A stretch of 64,000 nucleotides of DNA from Trichobilharzia regenti (GCA_944472135.2 CALYDD020000421.1:114179-178178); one strand, 5' to 3'; positions 1 through 10,510 are shown, counted from the first letter of the stretch. Notes: generated by a model not told the origin, from the letters alone. Translations and numbers: made by a program.

Positions 1-875
1 AGGTCTAACTACACTGGACTTCATATTGTCCTTAGAAGACTTTCATCAACTTTGTGCAATAACCAACGCGGAAAACCAGACACACAGATTGGTGACTCAA
101 GAACCCTTTATTCTTGCACCAATATAGAGCCAACCATTAGGTGATTCAACACAGGTCTCAGAATGAGTGTCATAACAATAAATCACAATAATACTTCTGA
201 TAGTATTTCTCCGTCTACTAACGGACAGCGAACGCTGGAACGATGACTGCAGTATCCGTAACTCCCGCCAAAATATGGAGTTGGTTTACAGCAAACAACC
301 ATGAATTGATCGTTTAATCTTCAGCTATACTGACAATGGGAATCCACATGTCAGGTGTGTCTGATGGAGAAATGAAGGAGGTCATGTGAAGAGAAAACGT
401 GCTTGTCAGTACTCGTGGACACAAGTCACCATGATGGGATCTATCCTATCATATTCCATTTCGTCTGGAATGGGTATACACCACTCGGAACAAAAGGAAT
501 GAATACTAATAACATTGGTTATCTCTCTCAAATGTTGACTCCAACGCACGTGATTCACTTCCAACTTCGATTTCATCACGAAACATGGCTGGTGAATGGA
601 TCATGGAATACAAGTGATCACTGTAGCTCTGTTTCATTCTAGTTTGTGACTTGAAATATAGCCTAGAATTTGATATGTAGTCACATGATGTCTATTTTGT
701 TTTTGACAGTCTGACATATTTGGCTATGTGTACATTGGTCGATATTCCATTATAACTCACAATATGCTTTGTCTGTCCATTAGCTAAATAAACAATGGGT
801 GACCCGTTTATCACATGACATTACAACCAATCAGAATCCAATGGTGGTAGTCATTTTCATATATACTCTGCATTG
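1..875 (+). repeat. R1 repeat, left arm outer copy
   Basis: A repeat of about 880 bp found five times in the window: 1-875, 9629-10510, 16333-16654 partial, 22010-22891 and 31697-32571. Its 3' part has two CCAAT motifs (near 827 and 837) followed by a TATATA motif near 860, a promoter-like layout also seen in the LTR of the element at 7386. A 79-codon frame at 403-642 stays open in all copies with few changes, but it resembles no family I know and may be chance. The sequence after about 875 differs from that after 10510, which sets the 3' limit. It may be an LTR or the 3' end of an unnamed element. Confidence 0.6.
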
Positions 876-1334
876 TACACTTTTACACACACTTGTTCAC
901 ACCTCTCCTACACCACGTACCCTTTCTCTCACACATTTGTGTTACAGTCAATTTCCCTTGTTGGAAAATACACATATCACCGTTTGGAATAAGATAGAGT
1001 AAAGGAAACAAAAATATAAAATATTATTGCGGATTGTTGTTTTACAATGAATACCTTGCCACAAACATACACAGTTTCCACCATTTTTTGTTGAGTGTCC
1101 GTCAAATGAGTGATATTCCCTTCTGAATAAGAAAATTCAGTAATACATATTTGTCTGGATCATTTTGCATCCTTCATTAAGCTTTATGCCTACAAGAGGA
1201 TCATTGTTGCAGTCATCCCAAATAATTTTCATTAATTGTAATGAAAACATAAGAAAGCCCTATGAGAATTCTTGACAAATTCTGTTTCAATATAGAAAAT
1301 ATCCCCAATTAGACATTTAGAAAAGAGAAAGATT
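876..1334. other. Unassigned DNA between R1 and the PLE tail (left arm)
   Basis: AT-rich. The part next to 1335 lies downstream of the degenerate hammerhead on the minus strand and may be the start of a further PLE terminal repeat. A pyrimidine-rich stretch lies near 880-960. No gene is seen. The mirror in the right arm is 31237-31696. Confidence 0.4.
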
Positions 1335-1380
1335 GAGCGAAGAAATATTTACTTTTCAATTAGATCCTCATCTCTGGCTC
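1335..1380 (-). ncRNA. Degenerate hammerhead ribozyme of the PLE (left arm)
   Basis: Read on minus: stem I GAGC/GCTC, a damaged CUGAUGA box (reads CAGAGATGA), the segment GATCTAATT, GAAA, a short A/T-rich stem III and a TTC cleavage triplet before the closing GCTC. The segment GATCTAATTGAAAA is shared with the intact-looking ribozyme at 35101-35144. Hammerheads are known in Penelope-like elements. The conserved box is altered, so this copy is probably inactive. Confidence 0.55.
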
Positions 1381-1631
1381 TACTCTAATATATATAGCAT
1401 TTTAATTACAACACGCAACAATTTACCAATCAAGTGGCGATATGTTTTTTAACAATAATTAGTCGGTGTCAAAATGTCAATGGGGTGATAATTAACGAAG
1501 AAAAATTAATATCTATAATTAAGAGGTGGAAATGGTTACAACACGTGGATTGCATAATGCATAATTTTGGAAAAATGAAGAGCAATTAAGGAATAAGCGT
1601 GTGCACAGGTTGATTACGTAACAGATTGTTA

Positions 1632-1826
1632 AAGAAAATAAAACAATTTGGACAATGATAATTTGTAACTAAAGTTGAAGTGGTCATAAGAAAAATAAAA
1701 CAATTTGGACAATGATAATTTGTAACTAAAGTTGAAGTGGTCATAAGAATAAAATAATTTTTACAAGGATAACACGTAATTAAAGATGAAGTAGTCAGAA
1801 AAATAAAATAATTTGGACAATTATAG
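1632..1826 (-). repeat. Tandem repeat in the PLE 3' UTR (left arm)
   Basis: Units of about 51-56 bp, all variants of an (A)AATAAAA-TTTGGACAAT motif followed by a GTTGAAGTGGTCA or GATGAAGTAGTCA end. The left arm order is A, A, B, A'. The right arm has A, B, A, B, A', one unit more. This accounts for the 51-bp change in the mirror sum between the arms. Confidence 0.75.
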
Positions 1827-2458
1827 TTTTTAAAAAGAAAAATTATTCTAAGGGGAGGGTGATGGAGTAGTCCGGTTTATACAGTCATGTAACGATGGCC
1901 AAGGTAAGGAAAGTGGCTGTACAAACTACTTCTGAACACACAAGTTTGGCTTCTTCAGGTGGATTCCTATTGCTTCAGCTGTATGTAGAAGACGAACTCG
2001 TAAAGCAAAATTAAGATTAGTAGGAATGCGATAAATAATTTTAAATGCAGTATTAACATCAACCTTATGCTCACTATCTACAAGGTGGGCTAAAATAGAG
2101 CTACGAATAGATTTTGTTTGTCCCTTGCTTAACCATGCCGGATGATGTTCGGAAATACGATGATGAACCTGCCTAATTGTTCGCCCGATGTAGCTGGCTC
2201 CGCAGCTGCAGTCAAACTGGTAGATACACATAGAAGAGGCGAATTTAGGTAGTTTATCCTTATTACTCGAACGTAGGATAGGTGTGGTCGTGAAGAGACA
2301 GCGTACCTCTGCTGCATAATAAGCTCTTTTAACTGCATTCCTCAGTCGCTGCGTTATTATTTCGCTGATGTTGTCGCCGAGGAACTGAAGTTTTATGAAC
2401 AGTGGTTTTTTCGGAACTGTTGCCATAGTCACTGTCCTAGGTGATGAATTCATATTTT

Positions 2459-3985
2459 CCAACAGAAAAAGTAGAGAAACAGCCAATCGAGTCACTAAAA
2501 TGACTTAAACAACAAAGTAGCATCATAGAAGGTTTATATGAATCTCTAAAGCCTACTGGCACGATTACACCAAGATTATATGGACTTCCAAAAGTGCACA
2601 AAATTGGTTTACCACTTCGACCAGTGTTAGATATGTGTAATTCCCCATACCATGCCACAGCAAAATGGTTAGTCAAGCTCCTGAAACCTCTGCATAATGA
2701 GTTGGTAAAACATAGCGTAAATGGCAGTTTTGAATTTGTTGGAAAAATAAGAGATCTTAATGTGAAGGACAAGTTTATGATATCTTTTGATGTATCCTCC
2801 TTGTTCACCAACGTACCGTTAATGGAGACAGTGGATTTTATATGCGAGGAGATTACTACACGAAACATAGACATCGGCATTTCTGTATCCACCTTGAAGG
2901 AACTTATTTTAAGATGTACAATGAACGTTCATTTCTTATTCAATAAGGAATATTACAGACATATTGATGGTGTAGCTATGGGTTCCCCATTAGGCCCAAT
3001 CCTAGCTGATTTTTTCCTCGCTAAGTTAGAGAATGGACCACTGAAAGGAGCAATTAGTGACTTGGATTTCTACTGTCGATATATGGATGATACATTTCTG
3101 GTCATAAAAAACGAGGACGACGCAATGAACATCCTTGACAAGTTTAATGATGCCCATTCAGCAATAAACTTTACTATAGAGAAAGAAAGTAATGACTGTA
3201 TCTCATTCCTAGACGTCTTCATGGCAAGGAAAGAAGATGGCACACTAAGAAGGAGTGTGTACAGGAAACCTACTACAACAGGACAGTACACTCATTTTTT
3301 GAGTTTTGTACCTTTGAAATATAAACGCAACCTGGTAAAGTCTCTGGTTCATAGAGCTAGGTTAATCTGTTCAGACGACTGCTTCAATGAGGAGCTTGAG
3401 ATCATTAGAGAATTATTTAGAAAAAATGGTTATCCAGATAAGTTTATTGAGAAAAATATGAATTCATCACCTAGGACAGTGACTATGGCAACAGTTCCGA
3501 AAAAACCACTGTTCATAAAACTTCAGTTCCTCGGCGACAACATCAGCGAAATAATAACGCAGCGACTGAGGAATGCAGTTAAAAGAGCTTATTATGCAGC
3601 AGAGGTACGCTGTCTCTTCACGACCACACCTATCCTACGTTCGAGTAATAAGGATAAACTACCTAAATTCGCCTCTTCTATGTGTATCTACCAGTTTGAC
3701 TGCAGCTGCGGAGCCAGCTACATCGGGCGAACAATTAGGCAGGTTCATCATCGTATTTCCGAACATCATCCGGCATGGTTAAGCAAGGGACAAACAAAAT
3801 CTATTCGTAGCTCTATTTTAGCCCACCTTGTAGATAGTGAGCATAAGGTTGATGTTAATACTGCATTTAAAATTATTTATCGCATTCCTACTAATCTTAA
3901 TTTTGCTTTACGAGTTCGTCTTCTACATACAGCTGAAGCAATAGGAATCCACCTGAAGAAGCCAAACTTGTGTGTTCAGAAGTAG
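2459..3985 (+). pseudogene. Penelope-like element reverse transcriptase / GIY-YIG endonuclease, 5' truncated
   Basis: Open from 2504 to the stop at 3985. An in-frame TGA at 2501-2503 interrupts frame that continues back to the inverted junction, so the N-terminus is lost. A conventional ATG is not obvious; the codon at 2594 is GTG, inside the PLE motif PRLYGLPKVHK. Counting from 2594, RT motif A (FDVSSLFTNVP) is near residue 65, motif B (GVAMGSPLGPILAD) near 130, and the catalytic YMDD at 163-166. The C-terminal GIY-YIG-like region, with CGASYIGRTIRQ and ISEHH, lies near residues 360-390. PLE proteins prime cDNA on DNA ends or nicks made by this endonuclease. The catalytic motifs look intact, but the missing 5' part makes this copy non-autonomous. 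The right arm copy differs by one residue. Confidence 0.9.
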
Positions 3986-4128
3986 TTTGTACAGCCACTT
4001 TCCTTACCTTGGCCATCGTTACATGACTGTATAAACCGGACTACTCCATCACCCTCCCCTTAGAATAATTTTTCTTTTTTAAAAAACTATAATTGTCCAA
4101 ATTATTTTATTTTTCTGACTACTTCATC
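3986..4128 (+). mobile_element. PLE 3' UTR remnant (left arm)
   Basis: Complementary to 1785-1925 of the inverted piece. It stops inside the tandem repeat at about 4128, so this side lost the rest of the UTR and the hammerhead. Confidence 0.75.
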
Positions 4129-5500
4129 GTACAGTGTCCTTACTAATCCCCGCTTATGGCTCATAGGGCAGAAGCTGTTGTAGTGAAGGTATTGTCCGGT
4201 CCAAGTTTCTTTTCTGTAGATGGACTTTTCGACCGTTCCATCGTTTCATCTTTGATATTTGGGTCCAAGTAATTGAACTCATCGTTGTGTTCGTATTCCA
4301 TAGTGAATTTAATATACACCATGGATTTAATATTTACCAAATATTCACTTCAAATGTCATCATCGTCATACATGATTGACACAGTGAGTGATTACATTTC
4401 ATATAGATTTTCGAAACATCTTAATGTGACATGAGGTAACATATAAGAATACTAATTTGACGATTATCATGAGGGAGATGAATGAGAGAATGAAATTTCA
4501 GATTTGTTGGTAAGTGGAATGTCCACCGGTTTAGAGAGAATAGAGTGAAACAAGGCAGTGTAATTCACACACATGCACAAACTAAGTTGCAATCAATGTG
4601 CATATGGGTTTTCAACAAAGCATAGAAAGTTTGTTAAGGTCAACGTGTAGCATAATCGAACTCTCATCTCAGCGTTATCGTTCTCGTAAAGACTTCCTAC
4701 GGCGTTGATGGAGAATGAATTTGACAGCCATGTCAACAATGTTCAGTGCGTCGCCATAAATTTTCACAAGTCTGATTCATTACTGGTTTGATGAGGACCT
4801 ACTGCTCACTGGGTTATTTGAAGTGGGGCAGGAGTAGGTGTGATGATGATATTCATGGCAGCTGTCGAGGCGACGAGACAAACAAGTTCATATTAATGGG
4901 AACTAACTTCTCAGAACCCTCTTAAGTCCACCTAGCTAAACAGGAAATCATCGTTTCAAACACAGTAGGCTAGGTTGATGATAACAAAGAGAGGATCCAG
5001 AAATCAGGACACAGACCATTACTATGAAATATATGTGAAAGTCTTCCGCAGTCAACGCATTGAAAGGAAATGGAAAGATGCCCAATGATGGCGTTCAATA
5101 CGATGCAGAGACATGTAGAATTCACTAAACACAAGACCTCAGGAATAACGCGCTACGGTTCAAAACTCAGAATCACATATGAGGCTAATAATCGCTGAAG
5201 TTACATTTTCTCTCTTCTAAATTGCCGCTTATCGGAGCTTGTTACTAGTCACCTATTGACAGATAAAGTAAGTGAGAAGCAATTGATTTCAGGCGGAATG
5301 TTTAGTACAAGTTTTAGCACCTCATGATCTGAAAAAATATTACTCCAAACGAGTAAAACGGCATCAGTTGAGGTGGAGGGAGGGGGAGACGTGAAATAGA
5401 GCCAGACAACAACCTACTGTCTCACTAACGAATATTCAGTAGGAAATGATGGTTGACCGGATATACACAGTGAAGATCATCGAGTGACACCACACACTGT
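4129..5500. other. Unassigned arm DNA, left
   Basis: No convincing reading frame. About 4900-5130 recurs in the spacer on the other strand (16880-17110), so part of this block belongs to the dispersed R2-associated repeat. The mirror in the right arm is 27020-28391. Confidence 0.45.
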
Positions 5501-5582
5501 TCCACTCCTTGAATGCAACCTGACAATCAGAGAGAAAAATGGGTTTGATATTATGTCGAAATGGATAATATAATGTGAAGAT

Positions 5583-5770
5583 GCGTCGGTGGCACAGTGG
5601 TTAGGACTCTCGACAACCATGAACATGGTCCGAGGCTTGATCCCCTGCCGATGCACACCTGATATCTATGGTCGGCCTGCAAAATTTGGGCTACCGATAT
5701 CTATGCTGAAAATTCCATAATTGTACCAACAATACAGTGTGGAATCAAGCTGTAATCAAAAATATAAAAA
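5583..5770 (+). mobile_element. tRNA-derived SINE (left arm)
   Basis: Head with a perfect RNA polymerase III A-box consensus (TGGCACAGTGG near 5591) and a B-box-like GCTTGATCCCC near 5635, then a body shared with 63189-63372 that includes the motif GGTCGGCCTGCAAAATTTGG, and an A-rich 3' end. It interrupts the R2 frame that is longer at 39617-39841. Confidence 0.75.
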
Positions 5771-6601
5771 ATATAAAAGATGAACCGAAAGCTCGCATGA
5801 AGTAGTTGAGCCGGATAGGAGTGCAGGCTGTCAATCGTGTGGAAAGGATATGTTCCAACGCTGATGAGTATTCCACTCGAGGAGGAAAGCAATGAATGAA
5901 TGCTATTATTGGTGATGATGATAAAAATTTCAAGTCTGATTGTTATGGACTACAAAATTATTGGATAGTGGAAAGTTACAGAAAGTGAGAGCTGACGAGT
6001 TAGTCGTAAAACAGTCTTAATCTCCTTATGTTTATCCTCCTTAACACTCATCACAAACAACATGTCAGAAAATTGAGAGATATTCACTCAGTGATACAAA
6101 CAAATGAAAATCATGAGTGAGATCAGACACACTGAAGTCTGATTAATATGGCTACAGTTTAACTTGAGAGAACTTATTACTCTATATGGAGCGTTTACTG
6201 CTTGTCTCATCATCAAGTCACGAGAGCCGATACCAGAGGACCAAGTTTGTTTGATGTCACAGTAGTGCAGATATTTGACGCCTTGTTTACAGCAAGTAGT
6301 CTATACATGGTGATTGGTTTGTACAAGGTGCGATTATCTATCTCATTGTAGGCAAGTAGGAAACCACCGAATTTTCTATTTTGTTATTTTTGAGCCACCA
6401 TGAACATAATTGCATGACGGCTTGCAAAAATTAGAACGGTGTTTTCCAGTATTGCGCTAGACGGAGGGAAGCAGTCATTACCTGTAATAAAACCAACTAC
6501 CATACCACAAATATACATTTTGCAAAAATAATAGAAAATCACGGGAGAATACGATTTCAGTGTGAAATTTTTCATTCTTAGAAGAAGGCTATCACAAAAT
6601 C

Positions 6602-6958
6602 TTGTATTTCATTCTCCAGACTACAATATACATCTATGCGACTGTATCGCATACACACACGCACTATACTACTCATATAAGTGAATTAAGCGACCATGCA
6701 TATTATTCAAATATCATCATTCGTAAATCACGCTATGCACTATACTCTCTTTACAGTGTCTTCACTCACCAATTACAGCAGTTCATGCATTTTATGCTCA
6801 TCGCTTAGTGTGATGGTGCATCAGAATGTAGGAAAGGCAATTGCATATTAGTTTGTTCATTAGACGTATCGCTGTGTGATACATCTAGTAAACAAGCTAA
6901 TATGGAATTACTTACTAACACAGTGCCCAAATTCTTTACATATATTAATATGAGTTAG
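6602..6958 (+). pseudogene. Conserved R2 reading frame, broken by a stop (left arm)
   Basis: The same frame is fully open in two diverged R2 copies: 40517-40906 (129 codons) and 18107-18463 on minus (118 codons). Shared segments include HTHTHYTT, LSDHAY, FTHQLQ, a Cys-containing NCILVC stretch and MELLT. Here a TAG near 6808 splits it, after which the frame resumes to about 6958. Persistence without indels hints at past coding, but I recognise no family and low-complexity His/Thr runs are present. Confidence 0.4.
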
Positions 6959-6994
6959 GGAAGAAATGAAATTTACTCAATTCTTAGGAGTCAC

Positions 6995-7111
6995 TCACTT
7001 GAGAAATACATTCACTCCATTGTCAATGATATGACATGTATTGAGTTTGACTTCTCTGAGAATCATTTCGATTGATTGACTGATTTCGGCCAACTTAATA
7101 AACACAGGGTT
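6995..7111 (-). other. Exon-like 38-codon frame in R2 (left arm)
   Basis: Minus strand. Starts NPVFIKLAEISQ and ends FLK followed by a splice-donor-like GTGAGT. Four R2 copies (6995-7111, 17954-18070, 25409-25525, 40943-41059) keep the frame with no indel, and all keep the GTGAGT. It could be a captured exon; function unknown. Confidence 0.35.
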
Positions 7112-7144
7112 CAAAGTTGATGATGATCAACGATGGTTGATGTG

Positions 7145-7380
7145 ACTGAAGTTCAAGTCATCTCGCGTATTCTCATTGGTACAATGTATGCCTGTCTTCT
7201 TGGTCTCATTCACAATTTCCCGCATAATCCAGTCCGCTACAATCAGGAATATGACTCGTGATAGTAGGCAGCTTTCTCAGTACATGATCAAATACAACGA
7301 GCCCGACTTTCTATCATAATTCTTGAACGAAGTCACAGCCACAGAAACCGCCTGCGATTTCTCGTGGATTCAAGGAGTGT
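7145..7380 (-). pseudogene. RTE reverse transcriptase fragment inside R2 (left arm)
   Basis: Minus-strand sequence resembles the RTE RT segment around 60300-60370, including an out-of-frame match to IFLIVVDWIMRQ. Short and frameshifted. The LTR element at 7386 sits directly beside it. Confidence 0.55.
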
Positions 7381-7385
7381 ACTAT

Positions 7386-7708
7386 TGTGGTGAGAGCAGG
7401 CTGCTAGCCGATTGGCTGACACTAAGCTACGTTAATATGGGCCGTGAGAAAATATGAACAAGGCTGAGCCAACAACCAATCACAGCAAAGTTAACGTGGC
7501 AAAATATGATTCGCAGATAGAGAACTCTATTTGTCAAGGAATCCCGAAACAACCAATCAGAAGCCTGCGTTTGTCTGCCTAACTTTTGATAAACAACCAA
7601 TCAGATGACTGCGCTTGTCTATAATAATGTATGTGGAATATGTATAAATACGTGTTGATTTTCATAATAAAACGATCTGTTGCCTGGCCCTTGACTTCTG
7701 TTGTTACA
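7386..7708 (+). repeat. 5' LTR of the minimal LTR element (left arm)
   Basis: 323 bp, TG...CA ends, with three CCAATCA motifs and a TATAAATA box near 7643, then AATAAAA near 7668. It lacks a 15-bp segment present in the 3' LTR (AGGTCTAGGTCACTA), the main difference between the two LTRs. Confidence 0.85.
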
Positions 7709-7732
7709 TTTGGTGTCGCTGCCTACCGACAA

Positions 7733-8152
7733 ATGGAAAGCCTATGCCCTGCTGTTTTTGATGGAGACATATGGATCTTCGGGCAGGACTTCAAGGCTTC
7801 TGCGCAGTTCACTGGCGTTCAAGATCTGTCAGCGATGGAGCTGCTACTTGGGACGCGGCTGGGAGGTCGGGTGAAAGCAGCATATGAAAGTGTGAGCCGA
7901 AGTATGGACGAATGTTCGACAGGGTCAGGCAAACAGTTTCCAAAGTGGGAAGGACCATATATGGTCACTTCGAGATGGGGTTACGTAGACACAGTCGCAA
8001 TGGCGAACAATAAGAGGCGCGTGAACGTCAGCGAGCTCCAGAAATGGATACAGCGAGACAAGCCAACGATGACGCTTGCACCAAGTAGATCAAGCCGACT
8101 TCAGTCGCACGTATTTGACGGGGGGACGAGTGTGGTGAGAGCAGGCTGCTAG
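7733..8152 (+). pseudogene. Chimeric gag-start / integrase-end frame of the minimal LTR element (left arm)
   Basis: ATG at 7733 lies just after the putative primer-binding site. The first part (MESLCPAVFDGD...) looks like the start of a gag protein. The last part has KWEGPYMVTSRWG and RRVNVSELQKWI, the GPY-type C-terminal module found after the integrase core of Ty3/Gypsy elements. The frame runs through the junction and stops inside the 3' LTR, giving about 139 codons. Gag capsid, protease, RT, RNase H and the integrase core are missing, so a large internal deletion that kept the frame is the simplest reading. Confidence 0.7.
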
Positions 8153-8468
8153 CCGATTGGTTGACACTAATCTACGTTAAGGTCTAGGTCACTAATATGG
8201 GCCGTGAGAAAATATGAACAAGGCTGAGTCAACAACCAATCACAGCAAAGTTAACGTGGCAAAATATGATTCGCAGATAGAGAACTCTATTTGTCAAGGA
8301 ATCCCGAAACAACCAATCAGAAGCCTGCGTTTGTCTGCCTAACTTTTGATAAACAACCAATCAGATGACTGTGCTTGTCTATAATAATGTATGTGGAATA
8401 TGTATAAATACGTGTTGATTTTCATAATAAAACGATCTGTTGCCTGGCCCTTGACTTCTGTTGTTACA
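8131..8468 (+). repeat. 3' LTR of the minimal LTR element (left arm)
   Basis: 338 bp, same ends as the 5' LTR, with the extra 15-bp segment near 8180. Followed directly by the CTAT repeat. Confidence 0.85.
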
Positions 8469-8907
8469 CTATTGAAAAGCCTTGAAGCAGGATAAAATAA
8501 TATCTAACCATCCTTTGTTGTCAGCGATTCTCTGACTAATGGTGATTCCAGATGAAATCCAAATTGAAGTTTTCTCAGTCGCATATCTGCTTCTTCGATT
8601 GATAATTCAGATATGACAACAATTTCGGAGATTTCACCACTCTTTGACTTTCTGTTGCGTCTCGATAACAGTGTTGAAGCTATTGTTATTTTTCATTTCA
8701 CAATACTTAATTACTGCACTTCACGGTAACTTACTCAAAAAACTTCTTCTACGTCCAGTGACAACTATTATCACAGGTCGCAGACTATTGTACATTCATT
8801 GTGTTCTCAGTGAAACAGAGGGCTCACTTACAACATTGACACCAACTTCTGTTACCTGATGACTTGAAGGCTAACTCCACGGCTGTATGCAAGCTTCCAT
8901 TCCTTGT

Positions 8908-9117
8908 TCACATTATGTCTCTCGTGTTATCATGAGGTCGATTCACAGAACTTCGATTACCATTAGCCCTGCAATTGAGGGCATTCAGGGTGAATGGTGT
9001 TACCAGAAATGTCTGATCACTATACACATACTTCATCTCCACTTCCTTCTGAATATTCTTTAGTTGAGCAATATGGTGTTGATTGGTTTTCTGCATCGCC
9101 ACAGCTTCTTGTCGCAT
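8908..9117 (-). pseudogene. Conserved R2 frame with a coiled-coil-like start (left arm)
   Basis: Minus strand. The right arm copy (23379-23612) and the 41770-42003 copy are open for 77 codons of equal length. Here a TAA just upstream of the ATG shortens it. Sequence runs from MRQEAVAMQKTNQHH through QKEVEM to VNRPHDNTRDIM. The first half is Gln/Lys/Glu-rich and helical in character. Function unknown. Confidence 0.4.
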
Positions 9118-9628
9118 TGCTTATCCTCTCTGGTGGACCACATGTTCCTTAGTATCTCGGGAAGTCAGATGTTGATGGTAGTCGGCAGCTGGTTATTGGA
9201 AATCTGTTTTCTATATTCGGTAAACTAATTCAACTTGAATCCTGTCTTCGTTGCAGCTCTTACCAACTTGTTCGTTTGTTCTTGTGAATGGTTAAGGCAC
9301 AGATCATCAGAAAAATTCAGATCCTCTACTTCTCTTGTGTATAGCTGTTTCAATCACAGTGAACCACCAACATTTTTCGAGTGTGATGCATGCAATTTTA
9401 TCCATCAATTATTTTCTTTTCAGACAATCATGTTCTTTGATAAAACATAAACTCACGCACATTTTCATTTCCATTTCAAATTATTGTTCTGCAATTCTTG
9501 AAGAAAATGTTGGAAAGACATAGATAGTGGGGGATTCGATCATAGTTATGATGGAACTATATTGCATCACATCATATACCATAGGTCATCATTTCATTCG
9601 GATTTGGCGTGAAGAATCAACGGGTGTC

Positions 9629-10510
9629 AATGTCCAAGTCTAACTACACTGGACTTCGTATTGTCCTTAGAAGACTTTCATCAACTTTGTGCAATAACCA
9701 ACGCGAAAAACCAGAAAACAGATTGGTGACTCAAGAACCCTTTATTCTTGCACCAATATAGAGCCAACCATTAGGTGATTCAACACAGGTCTCAGAATGA
9801 GTGTCATAACAATAAATCACAATAATACTTCTGATAGTATTTCTCCGTCTACTAACGGACAGCGAACGCTGGAACGATGACTGCAGTATCCGTTACTCCC
9901 GCCAAAATATACAGTTGGTTTAAACAAAAACAACCATGAATTGATCGTTCAATCTTCAACTACATTGACAATGGGAATCCACATGTCAGGTGTGTCTGAT
10001 GGAGAAATGAAGGAGGTCATGTGAAGAGAAAACGTGCTTGTCAGTACTCGTGGACACAGGTCACCATGATGGGATCTATCCTATCGTATTCCATTTCGTC
10101 TGGAATGGGTATGCACAACTCGGAACAAAAGGAATGAATACTAATAACATTGGTTATCTCTCTCAAATGTTGACTCCAACGCACGTGATTCACTTCCATC
10201 TTCGATTTCATCACGAAACATGGCTGGTGAATGGATCATGGAATACAAGTGATCACTGTAGCTCTGTTTCATTCTAGTTTGTGACTTGAAATATAGCCTA
10301 GAATTTGATATGTAGTCACATGATGTCTATTTTGTTTTTGACAGTCTGACATATTTGGCTATGTGTACATTGGTCGATATTCCATTATAACTCACAATAT
10401 GCTTTGTCTGTCCATTAACTAAATAAACAATGGGTGACCTGTTTATCACATGACATTACAACCAATCAGAATCCAATGGTGGTAGTCATTTTCATATATA
10501 CTCTGCATTG
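9629..10510 (+). repeat. R1 repeat, left arm inner copy
   Basis: Directly repeated relative to 1-875 and nearly identical to it, with scattered substitutions (for example in the 79-codon frame at 10038-10277). It joins R2 on its 5' side and unrelated sequence after 10510. Two direct R1 copies per arm flank the PLE-R2 block. Confidence 0.65.

Larger units (their letters stand above)
1335..2458 (-). mobile_element. Inverted 3' piece of the Penelope-like element (left arm)
   Basis: Minus-strand copy of the last part of the PLE: the GIY-YIG-containing C-terminus (frame 1926-2454), the 3' UTR with tandem repeats, and the decayed hammerhead. It lies head to head with the plus-strand PLE that starts at about 2459. 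Its coding part is nearly identical to 3453-3985. Inverted terminal pieces next to a truncated main copy are typical of Penelope-like elements. The junction at about 2454-2459 creates a chimeric reading frame start that has no coding meaning. Confidence 0.85.
7386..8468 (+). mobile_element. Minimal LTR retrotransposon with most of gag-pol deleted (left arm)
   Basis: Two direct LTRs (7386-7708 and 8131-8468) beginning TGTGGTGAG and ending TTGTTACA flank only 422 bp. A putative primer-binding stretch (TGGTGTCGCTGCC, 7711-7723) follows the 5' LTR, and a purine-rich tract (GGGGGG, about 8119-8130) precedes the 3' LTR. Flanking CTAT repeats at 7382-7385 and 8469-8472 fit a target-site duplication; ACTAT is an alternative if the LTR ends one base earlier. 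A related locus without the element exists at 41325-41345. It needs proteins from a full-length relative, probably of Ty3/Gypsy type. Confidence 0.85.
5500..9560 (+). repeat. R2 repeat block, left arm
   Basis: A composite repeat of about 3 kb, excluding the inserted LTR element. It recurs at 39640-42480 (plus), 16880-19140 (minus, rearranged), partly at 13560-14110, and as the right arm mirror. It contains a SINE, an antisense RTE fragment (7145-7380), a conserved frame of about 118-130 codons (6602-6958, one stop here) and two exon-like frames on minus (6995-7111 and 8908-9117). Divergence between 39640-42480 and the arms is clearly larger than between the arms. I cannot name the parent element or gene. 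Confidence 0.7.

Noticed and set aside
403..642. The 79-codon frame of R1 as a real gene
   Set aside because: It is repeated with the repeat, has no recognisable domain, and conservation follows from repeat identity. Kept only as a note in the repeat entry.
2129..2338. Short frames overlapping the PLE GIY-YIG region on both strands
   Set aside because: They are shadows of the PLE coding frame, repeated wherever the PLE piece occurs.
5858..5890. CTGATGAG followed by GAAA, a possible hammerhead near the SINE end
   Set aside because: The bases between the boxes do not close stem II, and the flanks do not pair into stem I. Only the two boxes match, which can happen by chance.
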